This document shows, piece after piece, positions 1 to 5,859 of a stretch of DNA of 7,659 nucleotides (positions are counted from its first letter, which is position 1; each line of letters starts with the position of its first letter). The position numbers and the translations under genes are program-made. The notes beneath the pieces were generated by a model that worked only from the letters and a program-made list of their open reading frames with translations, ran no database searches and was not told where the DNA came from. Source of the stretch: JBCDIQ01 sp039024295 (lineage in GTDB: Bacteria > Bacteroidota > Bacteroidia > J057); the NCBI GenBank assembly GCA_039024295.1, contig JBCDIQ010000298.1, positions 1 through 7,659 on the forward strand. Direction: 5' to 3'.

Positions 1-51
1 GACAATGGAGAGAGTTTCAACTCATACTTATATGAAAAAGATGAGACTTGA
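1..51 (+). CDS. Possible C-terminal end of an upstream gene (partial)
   Basis: The first frame is open from the window edge to a TGA at 49-51 and encodes a short acidic tail ending in YEKDET. A plus-strand terminator at 101-133 implies that a plus-strand transcript ends near here, which is the main reason to suspect a gene end. The second frame is also open, to a TAG at 77-79, and could be the real end instead. Too little sequence is present to recognise a family. Confidence 0.25.
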   Translation, partial: DNGESFNSYLYEKDET

Positions 52-100
52 GAAACCAGACAGAAAAAGTGTACGGTAGTGAGTCAAATATTAGAATAGG

Positions 101-133
101 CCCACAGATCAAATCCGATTTGTGGGTTTTTTT
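101..133 (+). terminator. Rho-independent terminator of the upstream unit
   Basis: A 10-bp stem (CCCACAGATC at 101-110, GATTTGTGGG at 117-126, one G-U pair) closes a 6-base loop. It is followed directly by seven T (127-133). The T-tract lies only on the plus-strand side, so it ends plus-strand transcription coming from before the window. It also covers the GTG at 122, which would otherwise be the longest possible start of the next gene. Confidence 0.8.
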
Positions 134-160
134 ATATGCAGACTTCACAGCTTTCCAACC

Positions 161-769
161 TTGATAGACGAAGGCTACATTAAATACCGCCAGCATTGGA
201 TTCAGACAGCTCCATTTTCTGAGCAAATCTGCAAGGAATTGGCTTTAGCACGCCAATGGGCATTCGAAGCTGGGCTCATTGGTTTTGATCCTGTTCAAAA
301 CGTAGGCTATGGAAATATCAGTCAAAGGACTCAAAAGGGATTTCTGATTTCCGGTACCCAAACCGGGGATTTCCCTCAACTGAATGGGAGTCATTTTTGC
401 CACGTAGATAGATATAACCTTGATACCAATGAGCTTTGGTGCCAAGGACCCATCAAAGCCTCCTCAGAGGCACTGACCCATGCTGTCGTGTATGCACAAG
501 ACGAATATTGTCAGGCTGTTATTCATGTTCATAGCAGGGACTTATGGGAACGCTTGCTGCACCAAATTCCCACTACGGATGACAATGTCCCCTATGGTAC
601 GCCAGAGATGGCTTACGAAGTGATGAGGTTATTTTTGGGCAACGAAATCCATCGGGTTAACGCATTTGCGATGGCGGGGCACCAAGATGGGATTGTTACA
701 TTCGGAAATAGCCTTGAAGCAGCATGGAAGGTGCTTCAAGGCTTGATAAGTCAGGATGCAGAAGATTGA
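161..769 (+). CDS. Class II aldolase/adducin family protein
   Basis: A 202-residue cytoplasmic protein of the zinc-dependent class II aldolase/adducin family, whose members cleave or isomerise phosphorylated sugars such as fuculose phosphate. The pieces expected of the fold are visible: GYGNIS near residues 49-54, an ISGTQTG loop near 64-70, the acidic residue of SSE (E103), the zinc-ligand pair in IHVHS (H122 and H124), and a third histidine in AGHQDG (H174). So E, H, H and H can all be matched to the usual metal/base set and the enzyme is probably active; the substrate cannot be read from sequence. No in-frame ATG exists near the 5' end. The GTG at 122 lies inside the preceding terminator stem, so I chose TTG at 161, giving M-IDEGYIKY. 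No Shine-Dalgarno is visible. The 3' end overlaps the convergent SDR gene by 19 bp. Confidence 0.85.
   Translation: MIDEGYIKYRQHWIQTAPFSEQICKELALARQWAFEAGLIGFDPVQNVGYGNISQRTQKGFLISGTQTGDFPQLNGSHFCHVDRYNLDTNELWCQGPIKASSEALTHAVVYAQDEYCQAVIHVHSRDLWERLLHQIPTTDDNVPYGTPEMAYEVMRLFLGNEIHRVNAFAMAGHQDGIVTFGNSLEAAWKVLQGLISQDAED
710..743. terminator. Perfect 12-bp hairpin at convergent gene junction
   Basis: AGCCTTGAAGCA (710-721) and TGCTTCAAGGCT (732-743) are perfect reverse complements separated by 10 bases. The hairpin lies inside the last codons of the aldolase gene and 7 bp beyond the SDR stop codon. Read on the minus strand it is followed by ATTTCC, a poor T-tract, so it is at best a non-canonical terminator or a 3'-end stabilising hairpin for the SDR transcript. 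On the plus strand no T-tract follows. The structure is certain at sequence level; the function is inferred. Confidence 0.5.
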
Positions 770-1608
770 GCAGCTTCCAATTCGGTATCACGTCCGACTT
801 GTTCCCATTGAGTCAATTCATCCAATAAATGCTGACTGTGCTGCCGGATGGCATCAACTGCATCAGCACCGAGGGCAAGCCTTAGCGGCGTATTTTCACT
901 GTTGATTGCCTGTTCAATTGCTTGGGCTGCCTTGAAAGGGTCTCCAGCCTGGGTTCCGTCCATGCCTTTCGTAAATTCACGAGTACCTCCTACGGTTTCT
1001 TCATATGCCGCTAACTTGGGCATATGACGTAATGCATTGCCTGCAAATTCTGTTTTAAATGCACCAGGCTCGACAATCATCACTTTGATTCCGAAAGGGG
1101 CCACTTCCTGGGCTAGGGCTTCCGAGGCACCTTCCAAGGCAAATTTAGAAGCCGAATAGGCAGAAAACCCTGCAAAAGACATCTGACCGCCCATGCTGCT
1201 CATGTTCACAATGGCACCAGACTGCTGCTCACGCATATGAGGAAGCACCTCTTGCATAACAGACACAGCCCCAAAGAAGTTGGTCTCCATTTGTGCCCTA
1301 AGTTCCTCCTCTGGGGTTTCTTCAAGTGCACCTACAATACCGTATCCCGCATTGTTAATCAGCACATCAATTCTGCCAAAGCGGTTAATGGCCTGGGCTA
1401 CTGCTGCTTTCACTTCTTCTGGGCGGGTGACGTCCATCTTTATGGGTTCAACACGGTCGGGAGCCAATGCCTGAATTTCCAGCAGTCGTTCCAGCCGCCG
1501 TGCAGTTACCACTACCTGGTGGCCTTGCTTCAATGCATATTCTGCGAATGCACGCCCAAATCCGGCGGATGCACCAGTGATAAACCATACGTTTGAAGTA
1601 GTTTTCAT
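751..1608 (-). CDS. Classical SDR family NADP-type oxidoreductase
   Basis: A 285-residue short-chain dehydrogenase/reductase, a soluble Rossmann-fold enzyme that oxidises an alcohol or reduces a carbonyl using NAD(P)(H). Visible motifs are the TGASAGFG cofactor loop (11-18), NNAG (85-88), and the catalytic set N110, S138, Y151 and K155 with the usual 13-residue Ser-Tyr spacing, followed by PGAFKT (181-186). R37-R38 just after the second beta strand suggests NADP(H) preference. The substrate is not identifiable. The ATG at 1608 starts directly before the cofactor loop, as expected for the family. An AraC-type regulator gene lies 115 bp upstream on the same strand, and the spacer carries paired direct repeats, so regulation by that protein is likely. 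The last 19 bp overlap the convergent aldolase gene. Confidence 0.95.
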   Translation of the reverse strand: MKTTSNVWFITGASAGFGRAFAEYALKQGHQVVVTARRLERLLEIQALAPDRVEPIKMDVTRPEEVKAAVAQAINRFGRIDVLINNAGYGIVGALEETPEEELRAQMETNFFGAVSVMQEVLPHMREQQSGAIVNMSSMGGQMSFAGFSAYSASKFALEGASEALAQEVAPFGIKVMIVEPGAFKTEFAGNALRHMPKLAAYEETVGGTREFTKGMDGTQAGDPFKAAQAIEQAINSENTPLRLALGADAVDAIRQHSQHLLDELTQWEQVGRDTELEAAQSSAS

Positions 1609-1631
1609 TTGGATTTATTTTTTTGTTACCT

Positions 1632-1638
1632 CAAAGTA
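1632..1638 (-). promoter_or_regulatory. Weak -7-like element upstream of the SDR gene
   Basis: Minus strand TACTTTG resembles the Bacteroidota -7 box TAnnTTTG but is one base short. No TTTG sits at the normal distance upstream. A weak core promoter without a good -33 box is what an activator-dependent promoter would look like, and the two direct repeats at 1661-1696 lie just upstream. Tentative. Confidence 0.25.
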
Positions 1639-1660
1639 CAGGAAATCCCAGCGTTTAGGC

Positions 1661-1696
1661 CTTGCAAGATTCAAAGGGATACTTGCAAATTTCAAA
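1661..1696. promoter_or_regulatory. Two 15-bp direct repeats, candidate AraC operator
   Basis: CTTGCAAGATTCAAA (1661-1675) and CTTGCAAATTTCAAA (1682-1696) agree at 13 of 15 positions and start exactly 21 bp apart, two helical turns. AraC-family activators typically bind paired direct half-sites with this phasing, one at the edge of the RNA polymerase site. Here the pair lies between the araC-type gene and the SDR gene, centred roughly 40 and 60 bp before the start point one would place from the weak -7-like element. Repeat and spacing are seen directly; binding by the neighbouring regulator is inferred. Confidence 0.5.
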
Positions 1697-1723
1697 TCAG
1701 ATGATCCAAAGAGAAGATAGGCA

Positions 1724-2662
1724 TTAGGAGATGGCATTCATCCGCCTGAACTGGGTAGGGGTTACCTGAGCAAATTTTTTAAAGAAACTGGAGAAGTGTG
1801 CCGGTTCATTGAATCCCATGGCAAATGCAATCTCCTTAACACTATCTGTAGATCGGAGCAGGTATGCCTTTGCGTGTAGAAAAACTTGTTCTTGAATCAT
1901 ATGCTTGGCAGTCTTTCCGGTAATCCGTTTTACCACCGCATTGAGGTGATTAGGGTGAATGGCCAATAAGTCAGCATAAAAGGAGGTCGAATAATGTTCC
2001 GATGATCCCTCGTCTTGGTTAAACACAGAATTGATGTGTTCTTGGAATTGGGTAACCAGTTTTACATCAGCTCCCATGTTGTGCTCAGTGGTGTTTTCCC
2101 AGGTAGAGGATTGGGGTTGAAATCGCCTGATGTTGAGTAAAAGCAACTTGAGGTAATGGGCGATAAATTCAAATTTGTCTGCATGAGTTGACCGGTATTC
2201 GGTCAGCATATCCTTGAACAAAGAAGCCAAGACTTCTACTTTTTCTTGTGGAACTGAGAAGGGGGCTACTTGGTCCAGCTTTAGGAAGGGAAAATCCAGC
2301 AAGAGTCCATCACTTAGCCCATATTGACTCAAAAAATCTTGGGTACATAAGAGGTAGTATCCGCTCCAATCATTTTCAATCTCCCAGGAAATCAGCTGAT
2401 AGGGAGAGTTAAACAGGATGTTTGCTGTTAGCTGGGGAATTCCATTCCATACATGAGAAGTGCCTTCATAAAGTAATCCAACCGCATAAAATTCATGTTT
2501 GAAGGGTTCTACCTGCCTTTTGATAGTAGGCATATTCTCCTCAAAAGACCTTATGTCAAAACCTGAGTATCCTGGCGGGGGAATTTCAAGGTATTCACAA
2601 TATGCCTCAAGGGTGTCCAGGTATTTCACAGGGGGCTTTTCTAGAGGTAAGAAAGAAACCAC
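1724..2662 (-). CDS. AraC family transcriptional regulator
   Basis: A 312-residue DNA-binding regulator. The N-terminal part (about 35-190), with the phrase SFEENMPTIKRQVEPFKHEFY, is the cupin-like effector/dimerisation domain common in Bacteroidota AraC proteins. The C-terminal part is the double helix-turn-helix: first HTH around 226-252 (YADLLAIHPNHLNAVVKR), second around 273-305 (VKEIAFAMGFNEPAHFSSFF, then F and P of the closing motif). The length suits the family. The start is uncertain. GTG at 2662 is the only early candidate, because an in-frame TGA lies 15 bases upstream and the ATG codons just upstream are out of frame or run straight into that stop. The next in-frame Met is M44, inside the conserved domain. 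The gene begins 22 bp after the terminator of the gene upstream. Its likely target is the SDR gene just downstream, which it may also be co-transcribed with. The ligand is unknown. Confidence 0.9.
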   Translation of the reverse strand: MVSFLPLEKPPVKYLDTLEAYCEYLEIPPPGYSGFDIRSFEENMPTIKRQVEPFKHEFYAVGLLYEGTSHVWNGIPQLTANILFNSPYQLISWEIENDWSGYYLLCTQDFLSQYGLSDGLLLDFPFLKLDQVAPFSVPQEKVEVLASLFKDMLTEYRSTHADKFEFIAHYLKLLLLNIRRFQPQSSTWENTTEHNMGADVKLVTQFQEHINSVFNQDEGSSEHYSTSFYADLLAIHPNHLNAVVKRITGKTAKHMIQEQVFLHAKAYLLRSTDSVKEIAFAMGFNEPAHFSSFFKKFAQVTPTQFRRMNAIS

Positions 2663-2683
2663 AGGAAAGGTTTTTCATTCCAT

Positions 2684-2713
2684 AAAAAACCACCCCTTCC
2701 ATAAGAGGTGGTT
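2684..2713 (-). terminator. Rho-independent terminator after the DUF3078 gene
   Basis: On the minus strand AACCACCTC (2713-2705) pairs with GGGGTGGTT (2696-2688), a 9-bp stem with one G-U pair and an 8-base loop, followed by a run of T (six T in all at 2689-2684, two of them in the stem). It begins 22 bp past the stop codon of the outer-membrane protein gene and ends that transcript before araC. Confidence 0.78.
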
Positions 2714-2734
2714 AACACACATATGCAGATGCAG

Positions 2735-3670
2735 TTAGTCTTTAAGCGTATACGTCAAGCCAATGGACAAGACATGCTTGAACTGGGTTCGTGGAGCCCT
2801 TCTCTCAATTACTCCATCCTCATTTTCATCAATGGCAAAACGGATGTCATCGTCATAGATCAGGTGCGTAAAGAAGGTCGTAGTGATGTATTTATTCACT
2901 TGAAATGCAAGCAGGTTTTCCCAGTTAACGTCCACATTGCCAAAGTTTTCGAGGTAATTGGTGAAAAAGTCAGCCTTGGTCTGGAAGGTCACGTTTTCCA
3001 TGACATCCGTACGGTACTTGAGGTTCAAAAAAGTACCCAGTTCAACGCGAATCTCTTCCCCTGCAAAATCTGCTGGCATGTACAGGGTACTCAGTGTGGT
3101 GTCCAATACAATGGTCGTCTTAGAGTTTACCGGAGAAAAATAGACACTAAAATCTTCATTAGGCTGGTAGTCAAGGCCAATACCCCAGTTGATATATCCA
3201 GGGGCCAAGGTCTGAGAAATATAGTTTCTGGGACCGGTAGGGCCTTCAGGAAACTCAAACCCAATGTCAAACTGGGTCCGGAAATTCAATAAAGTTGAAG
3301 CAAGCAGAACAGGGGACAAACGATACCCATACTTAGAAGTCAGATCAATACGGTCTTCGCTTTTTACAAACTCTGCATCCGAATCACCCTGGCGAATGGT
3401 ACCATAAGCCAAATCAAGGGTGTTGGTCCACTGGTGTTTGCCTTTTTCGTAGTTGGCAAAAAAGTTGCCCAATCCAGTAATGGCCAATGAGGGAATACCC
3501 CCCCCTTGCCAGAAGCCGCTAAAGCCCGTATTAGTGAAGTTTAGCCCTACAGTCATGCCTTTTTTCCAGTAAGAGGTATCTGCAGGACTCTCAGGGGAAC
3601 CAGGCGTTTGTGCTTTCGCTGAAATAGCAATCCCAAGGATCAGGAAGAGGGTAAAAAAAATGTTTTTCAT
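2735..3670 (-). CDS. DUF3078 outer-membrane beta-barrel protein
   Basis: A 311-residue exported protein of the DUF3078 family, Bacteroidota proteins predicted to form outer-membrane barrels, with no assigned function. Residues 1-20 (MKNIFFTLFLILGIAISAKA) are a clear signal peptide with cleavage before Q21. Family marks follow: WKKG at 35-38, WQGGG at 54-58, LGNFFANYEKGK around 67-78, LTSKYGYR at 110-117, and THLIYDDDI at 268-276. Alternating polar and hydrophobic stretches fit barrel strands. An acidic DENEDGVIE loop (281-289) resembles an EF-hand-type calcium loop. The frame stays open upstream to 3796, but ATG 3670 is chosen because the signal peptide starts there and a promoter candidate sits 32 bp or more ahead of it. 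The protein ends in TYTLKD rather than the aromatic residue typical of barrels. Two homopolymer tracts (T8 and G8 on the coding strand) lie in the 5' part. Confidence 0.9.
   Translation of the reverse strand: MKNIFFTLFLILGIAISAKAQTPGSPESPADTSYWKKGMTVGLNFTNTGFSGFWQGGGIPSLAITGLGNFFANYEKGKHQWTNTLDLAYGTIRQGDSDAEFVKSEDRIDLTSKYGYRLSPVLLASTLLNFRTQFDIGFEFPEGPTGPRNYISQTLAPGYINWGIGLDYQPNEDFSVYFSPVNSKTTIVLDTTLSTLYMPADFAGEEIRVELGTFLNLKYRTDVMENVTFQTKADFFTNYLENFGNVDVNWENLLAFQVNKYITTTFFTHLIYDDDIRFAIDENEDGVIERRAPRTQFKHVLSIGLTYTLKD
3498..3505 (-). repeat. G8 homopolymer in the outer-membrane protein gene
   Basis: Eight C on the plus strand, eight G on the coding strand, encode the three glycines G56-G58 (GGG GGG GGT). 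G-tracts of this length in surface-protein genes are known slippage sites in other bacteria. In this copy the frame is intact. Confidence 0.6.
3653..3660 (-). repeat. T8 homopolymer in the signal-peptide codons
   Basis: Eight A on the plus strand, eight T on the coding strand, span codons 4-6 (I-F-F) of the DUF3078 protein. A one-base slip would destroy the signal peptide. Such runs can also arise simply from Phe-rich signal peptides. Confidence 0.5.
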
Positions 3671-3708
3671 AACGAGGATAATGGGAATTAATAGAATTCT
3701 ATGCGGTG

Positions 3709-3740
3709 CAAATTGAAGGAGACATTCACTAAATGCCAAA
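3709..3740 (-). promoter_or_regulatory. Candidate Bacteroidota promoter for the DUF3078 gene
   Basis: Minus strand TTTG (3740-3737), a 20-bp spacer, then TCAATTTG (3716-3709), which matches TAnnTTTG at all but one base. Transcription would start near 3702, leaving a leader of about 30 bases before ATG 3670. This also argues against the longer frame starting at 3796. Confidence 0.4.
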
Positions 3741-3761
3741 TACCTGAGTAAGTATTTTCCT

Positions 3762-3815
3762 GTGACTTTTATCGGGTATTCACTTCTCTTGGACAAGGGA
3801 ATCCTAAAAAGTCAC
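3762..3815. promoter_or_regulatory. Nested inverted repeat in the divergent intergenic region
   Basis: GTGACTTTT (3762-3770) and AAAAGTCAC (3807-3815) are perfect 9-bp inverted arms 36 bp apart. Between them TTCTCTT (3784-3790) and AAGGGAA (3795-3801) can form a second stem around GGAC, with one G-U pair. The element ends 36 bp before the nuoA start, so it could be a structured nuoA leader or a protein-binding site shared with the divergent gene. The rest of 3671-3851 shows only the promoter candidate. I found no convincing nuoA promoter. Confidence 0.35.
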
Positions 3816-3851
3816 CTCCAGGCTTTCGAAATAAAGACGTAACTTGGTCGA

Positions 3852-4355
3852 ATGAATCCTGACAACATAGCATTTGGGCAAATCCTGGTTTACCTCTTAG
3901 GAGGTGCAGGCATTTTTAGTCTGCTATTGTTAGTGGTAAAGCTCCTGGCACCAGACCGCCCGAATCCTGAGAAAAATACTTCTTATGAGTGCGGGGAAGA
4001 TGCAATAGGAAGTGGAATTGTGCAGTTTAATCCCCGGTTTTACTTGATAGGGTTGATTTTCCTCATTTTTGACCTGGAGGTCATCTTTATTTTTCCGCTG
4101 GCATTGGTCTATGCTGATCCAGAGCTGGTGAATCAAATTCCCGGGTGGGGCATACTCGCCTTAGCAGAAATAGGAATTTTTATTGGAATCCTCTTGGTAG
4201 GATTTGCTTATGTATGGGTAAAGGGAGACCTGGATTGGGTAATTCCCAGCCCCATTACGCCAGAGATCGACCAACCCGTTCCCCTTTTAATGTATGAGGA
4301 ACTGAACAAGAAATATAGCAAAAGCACTCCCCCCAAAGAGAAAGTGCTGGAATAA
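3852..4355 (+). CDS. nuoA: NADH-quinone oxidoreductase subunit A
   Basis: A 167-residue inner-membrane subunit of respiratory complex I, which couples NADH oxidation and quinone reduction to proton pumping. NuoA sits at the joint between the peripheral and membrane arms. Three membrane helices are clear (about 10-32, 63-86 and 99-123). Between helices 1 and 2 is the loop with the family signature SYECGED (44-50, including C47), and helix 2 carries FDLEVIFIFPLA (73-84), whose acidic D74 and E76 are conserved. Residues from about 124 on form a hydrophilic tail rich in Pro and Lys, so the protein is somewhat longer than the usual 120-150 residues. The ATG at 3852 leaves the normal short N-terminus; no Shine-Dalgarno is visible. 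In most bacteria nuoB follows directly, but here a convergent gene begins 19 bp later, so the gene stands apart from its partners on that side. Confidence 0.95.
   Translation: MNPDNIAFGQILVYLLGGAGIFSLLLLVVKLLAPDRPNPEKNTSYECGEDAIGSGIVQFNPRFYLIGLIFLIFDLEVIFIFPLALVYADPELVNQIPGWGILALAEIGIFIGILLVGFAYVWVKGDLDWVIPSPITPEIDQPVPLLMYEELNKKYSKSTPPKEKVLE
4320..4348 (-). terminator. Candidate crtI terminator inside the nuoA 3' end
   Basis: On the minus strand AGCACTTTC (4348-4340) can pair with GGGAGTGCT (4331-4323), nine pairs including two G-U, with an 8-base loop. Four T follow, counting the last stem base. It starts 26 bp past the crtI stop and lies within the last codons of nuoA. The T-tract is short, so this is a moderate-to-weak call. 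No other terminator is visible in the 19-bp gap between the convergent genes. Confidence 0.4.
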
Positions 4356-4374
4356 TTCTTGTGACGAATTTGGA

Positions 4375-5859
4375 CTACCTAAAATCCTTGGCGATCTCGC
4401 TGGCCACTACCTGTCCTGAAATAAGGGAAGGGGGAACACCAGGACCTGGAACCGTTAATTGTCCTGTATAATACAGGTTCTTTACCCGCTTGGATTTAAG
4501 CTTAGGTTTGAAAAAGGCCGTTTGCATCAAAGTATTGGCCAGTCCATATGCATTTCCTTTGAAGGAATGATAGTCCTTTTCAAAGTCCTTCATTGCATAG
4601 CTTCGCTTAAAGGCAATGCTGTCGCGGAGAGATTCTCCTGTTAAGCGTTCAAAGCGGTTTAGCAATACATCAAAATATTGCTCCCTTCTTTCTTCGGAGT
4701 CTTCCAGACCAGGTGCCAATGGTACCAGCATGAACAGGTTTTCACATCCTTTCGGTGCTCCGCTAGGGTCTGTATGGGTGGTTGCTGATACATAAAATAG
4801 CGGTTTAGTTGGCCAGGCAGGCTGGGTGTAGATTTCTCGCGCGTGAAGCTCGAAATCTTCATCAAAGAAGAGGTTATGATGAAGGATGGAGGACAGCTTT
4901 TTCTCCACGCCAATGTAGAAGAGCAGGGAAGAAGGAGACATCACCCGGTTTTCCCAGTACTCATGGTTGTAGGTGCGCCAAGGCTTTTCCAATAATACCT
5001 GATCCGTATGGCGATAATCACTATTTGCCACAAGAATGTCTGCTTCAAATGTACCATTATTGGTGTGAATCAAACGCGCCTGCTGGCGATCACGATCCAC
5101 CTCAATCTGCTCTACTTCGGTATTTAGCACAAACTCTACCCCCTGGTCTTCAGCGATCTTGGTCATAGCACGCACAATCTGGTTCATGCCCCCCATAGGA
5201 TACCAGGTACCCAAAGCCAAATCTGCATAATTCATCATGGAGTACATAGCAGGGGTTTTTTGTGGCGTGGCACCCAAAAACAGAACCGGAAATTCGAGCA
5301 ACTTAACCAACCTGGGGTTTGAGAAATTCTTCCTCACGTGCTTGCTCAACGAGCTGAGCATCTGAATCCGCAAACTTTCCCGGATCAGCCTGAAATCGAT
5401 AAATTCTGTGATGCTATGGGAGGGACGGAACACATAATCCTTCATGCCCACTTTGTATTTGTAAGCTGCCTGCTCCATGAATTTTTTCAGGCGCACACTA
5501 CTACCGGGTTCCTCCTTTTCAAATAATGCTTCTAACTCCTGCATACTAGCAGGAATATCCATGGTATCCCCCTCTCCAAAGTAAATCCGGTAGGAAGGAT
5601 CCAGACGCTTTAATTCGTAAAAATCCGCGGTTTTCTTACCAAAAATGGAAAAGAACTCCTCGAAGACGTCTGGCATCCAGTACCAGCTGGGACCCATATC
5701 AAAGGTATACCCATCCTTCTGCCAGATACGGGCACGTCCTCCCGTCTGGTCATTTTTTTCAAGTACGGTAACCTTGTACCCATCCTTTGCTAGCATAGAT
5801 GCTGCTGCTAGTCCTGCAAATCCAGCTCCAATTACAATTACGCGTTGTGATTTCGCCAT
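4375..5859 (-). CDS. crtI: Phytoene desaturase (CrtI-type carotenoid desaturase)
   Basis: A 494-residue FAD-dependent desaturase that acts at the membrane surface and converts colourless phytoene to lycopene or a related red polyene, the committed colour-forming steps of carotenoid synthesis. The N-terminal dinucleotide fold is GAGFAGL (11-17) with E34 as the ribose-binding acid, then TGGRA (39-43) and FDMGPSWYW (53-61), characteristic of bacterial CrtI. The C-terminal flavin motif reads NLYYTGQLTVPGPGVPPSLI (461-480). Length and both ends match the family, and ATG 5859 sits directly before the flavin fold. CrtI is favoured, but a CrtD- or CrtN-like desaturase acting on another polyene cannot be excluded. 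The usual partner crtB is absent: downstream is convergent nuoA and upstream an unrelated oxidoreductase. The 111-bp spacer upstream holds repeated ATGTAGA motifs that may be regulatory. I saw no clear promoter. Confidence 0.93.
   Translation of the reverse strand: MAKSQRVIVIGAGFAGLAAASMLAKDGYKVTVLEKNDQTGGRARIWQKDGYTFDMGPSWYWMPDVFEEFFSIFGKKTADFYELKRLDPSYRIYFGEGDTMDIPASMQELEALFEKEEPGSSVRLKKFMEQAAYKYKVGMKDYVFRPSHSITEFIDFRLIRESLRIQMLSSLSKHVRKNFSNPRLVKLLEFPVLFLGATPQKTPAMYSMMNYADLALGTWYPMGGMNQIVRAMTKIAEDQGVEFVLNTEVEQIEVDRDRQQARLIHTNNGTFEADILVANSDYRHTDQVLLEKPWRTYNHEYWENRVMSPSSLLFYIGVEKKLSSILHHNLFFDEDFELHAREIYTQPAWPTKPLFYVSATTHTDPSGAPKGCENLFMLVPLAPGLEDSEERREQYFDVLLNRFERLTGESLRDSIAFKRSYAMKDFEKDYHSFKGNAYGLANTLMQTAFFKPKLKSKRVKNLYYTGQLTVPGPGVPPSLISGQVVASEIAKDFR

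Noticed and set aside
122..160. N-terminal extension of the aldolase from GTG 122
   Set aside because: The codons lie in the terminator hairpin and T-tract, and the residues do not look like part of the family fold.
138..185. Short frame ATG-CAG-ACT to TAA overlapping the aldolase start, possible leader peptide or frameshifted start
   Set aside because: Only 15 codons, with no attenuator-like structure after it. A frameshift is possible, but TTG 161 explains the start without one.
1237..1596. Plus-strand open frame of 119 codons opposite the SDR gene
   Set aside because: Shadow of the SDR coding sequence, rich in Cys and His, with no family resemblance.
2708..3292. Long plus-strand open frame (194 codons) opposite the DUF3078 gene
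   Set aside because: It is antisense to a well-supported gene and shows no domain features or signal of its own.
3671..3796. 42-residue N-terminal extension of the DUF3078 protein
   Set aside because: A textbook signal peptide starts at the internal Met, and a promoter candidate lies inside the extension.
4354..4370. AATTC-N7-GAATT hairpin between nuoA and crtI
   Set aside because: Five AT-rich pairs without a T-tract are too weak for a terminator.
4463..4477. Palindrome CCTGTATAATACAGG, possible nuoA terminator on the plus strand
   Set aside because: It encodes the conserved LYYTG motif of CrtI, the stem is short and the tail is only TTCTTT. Most likely a coding coincidence.
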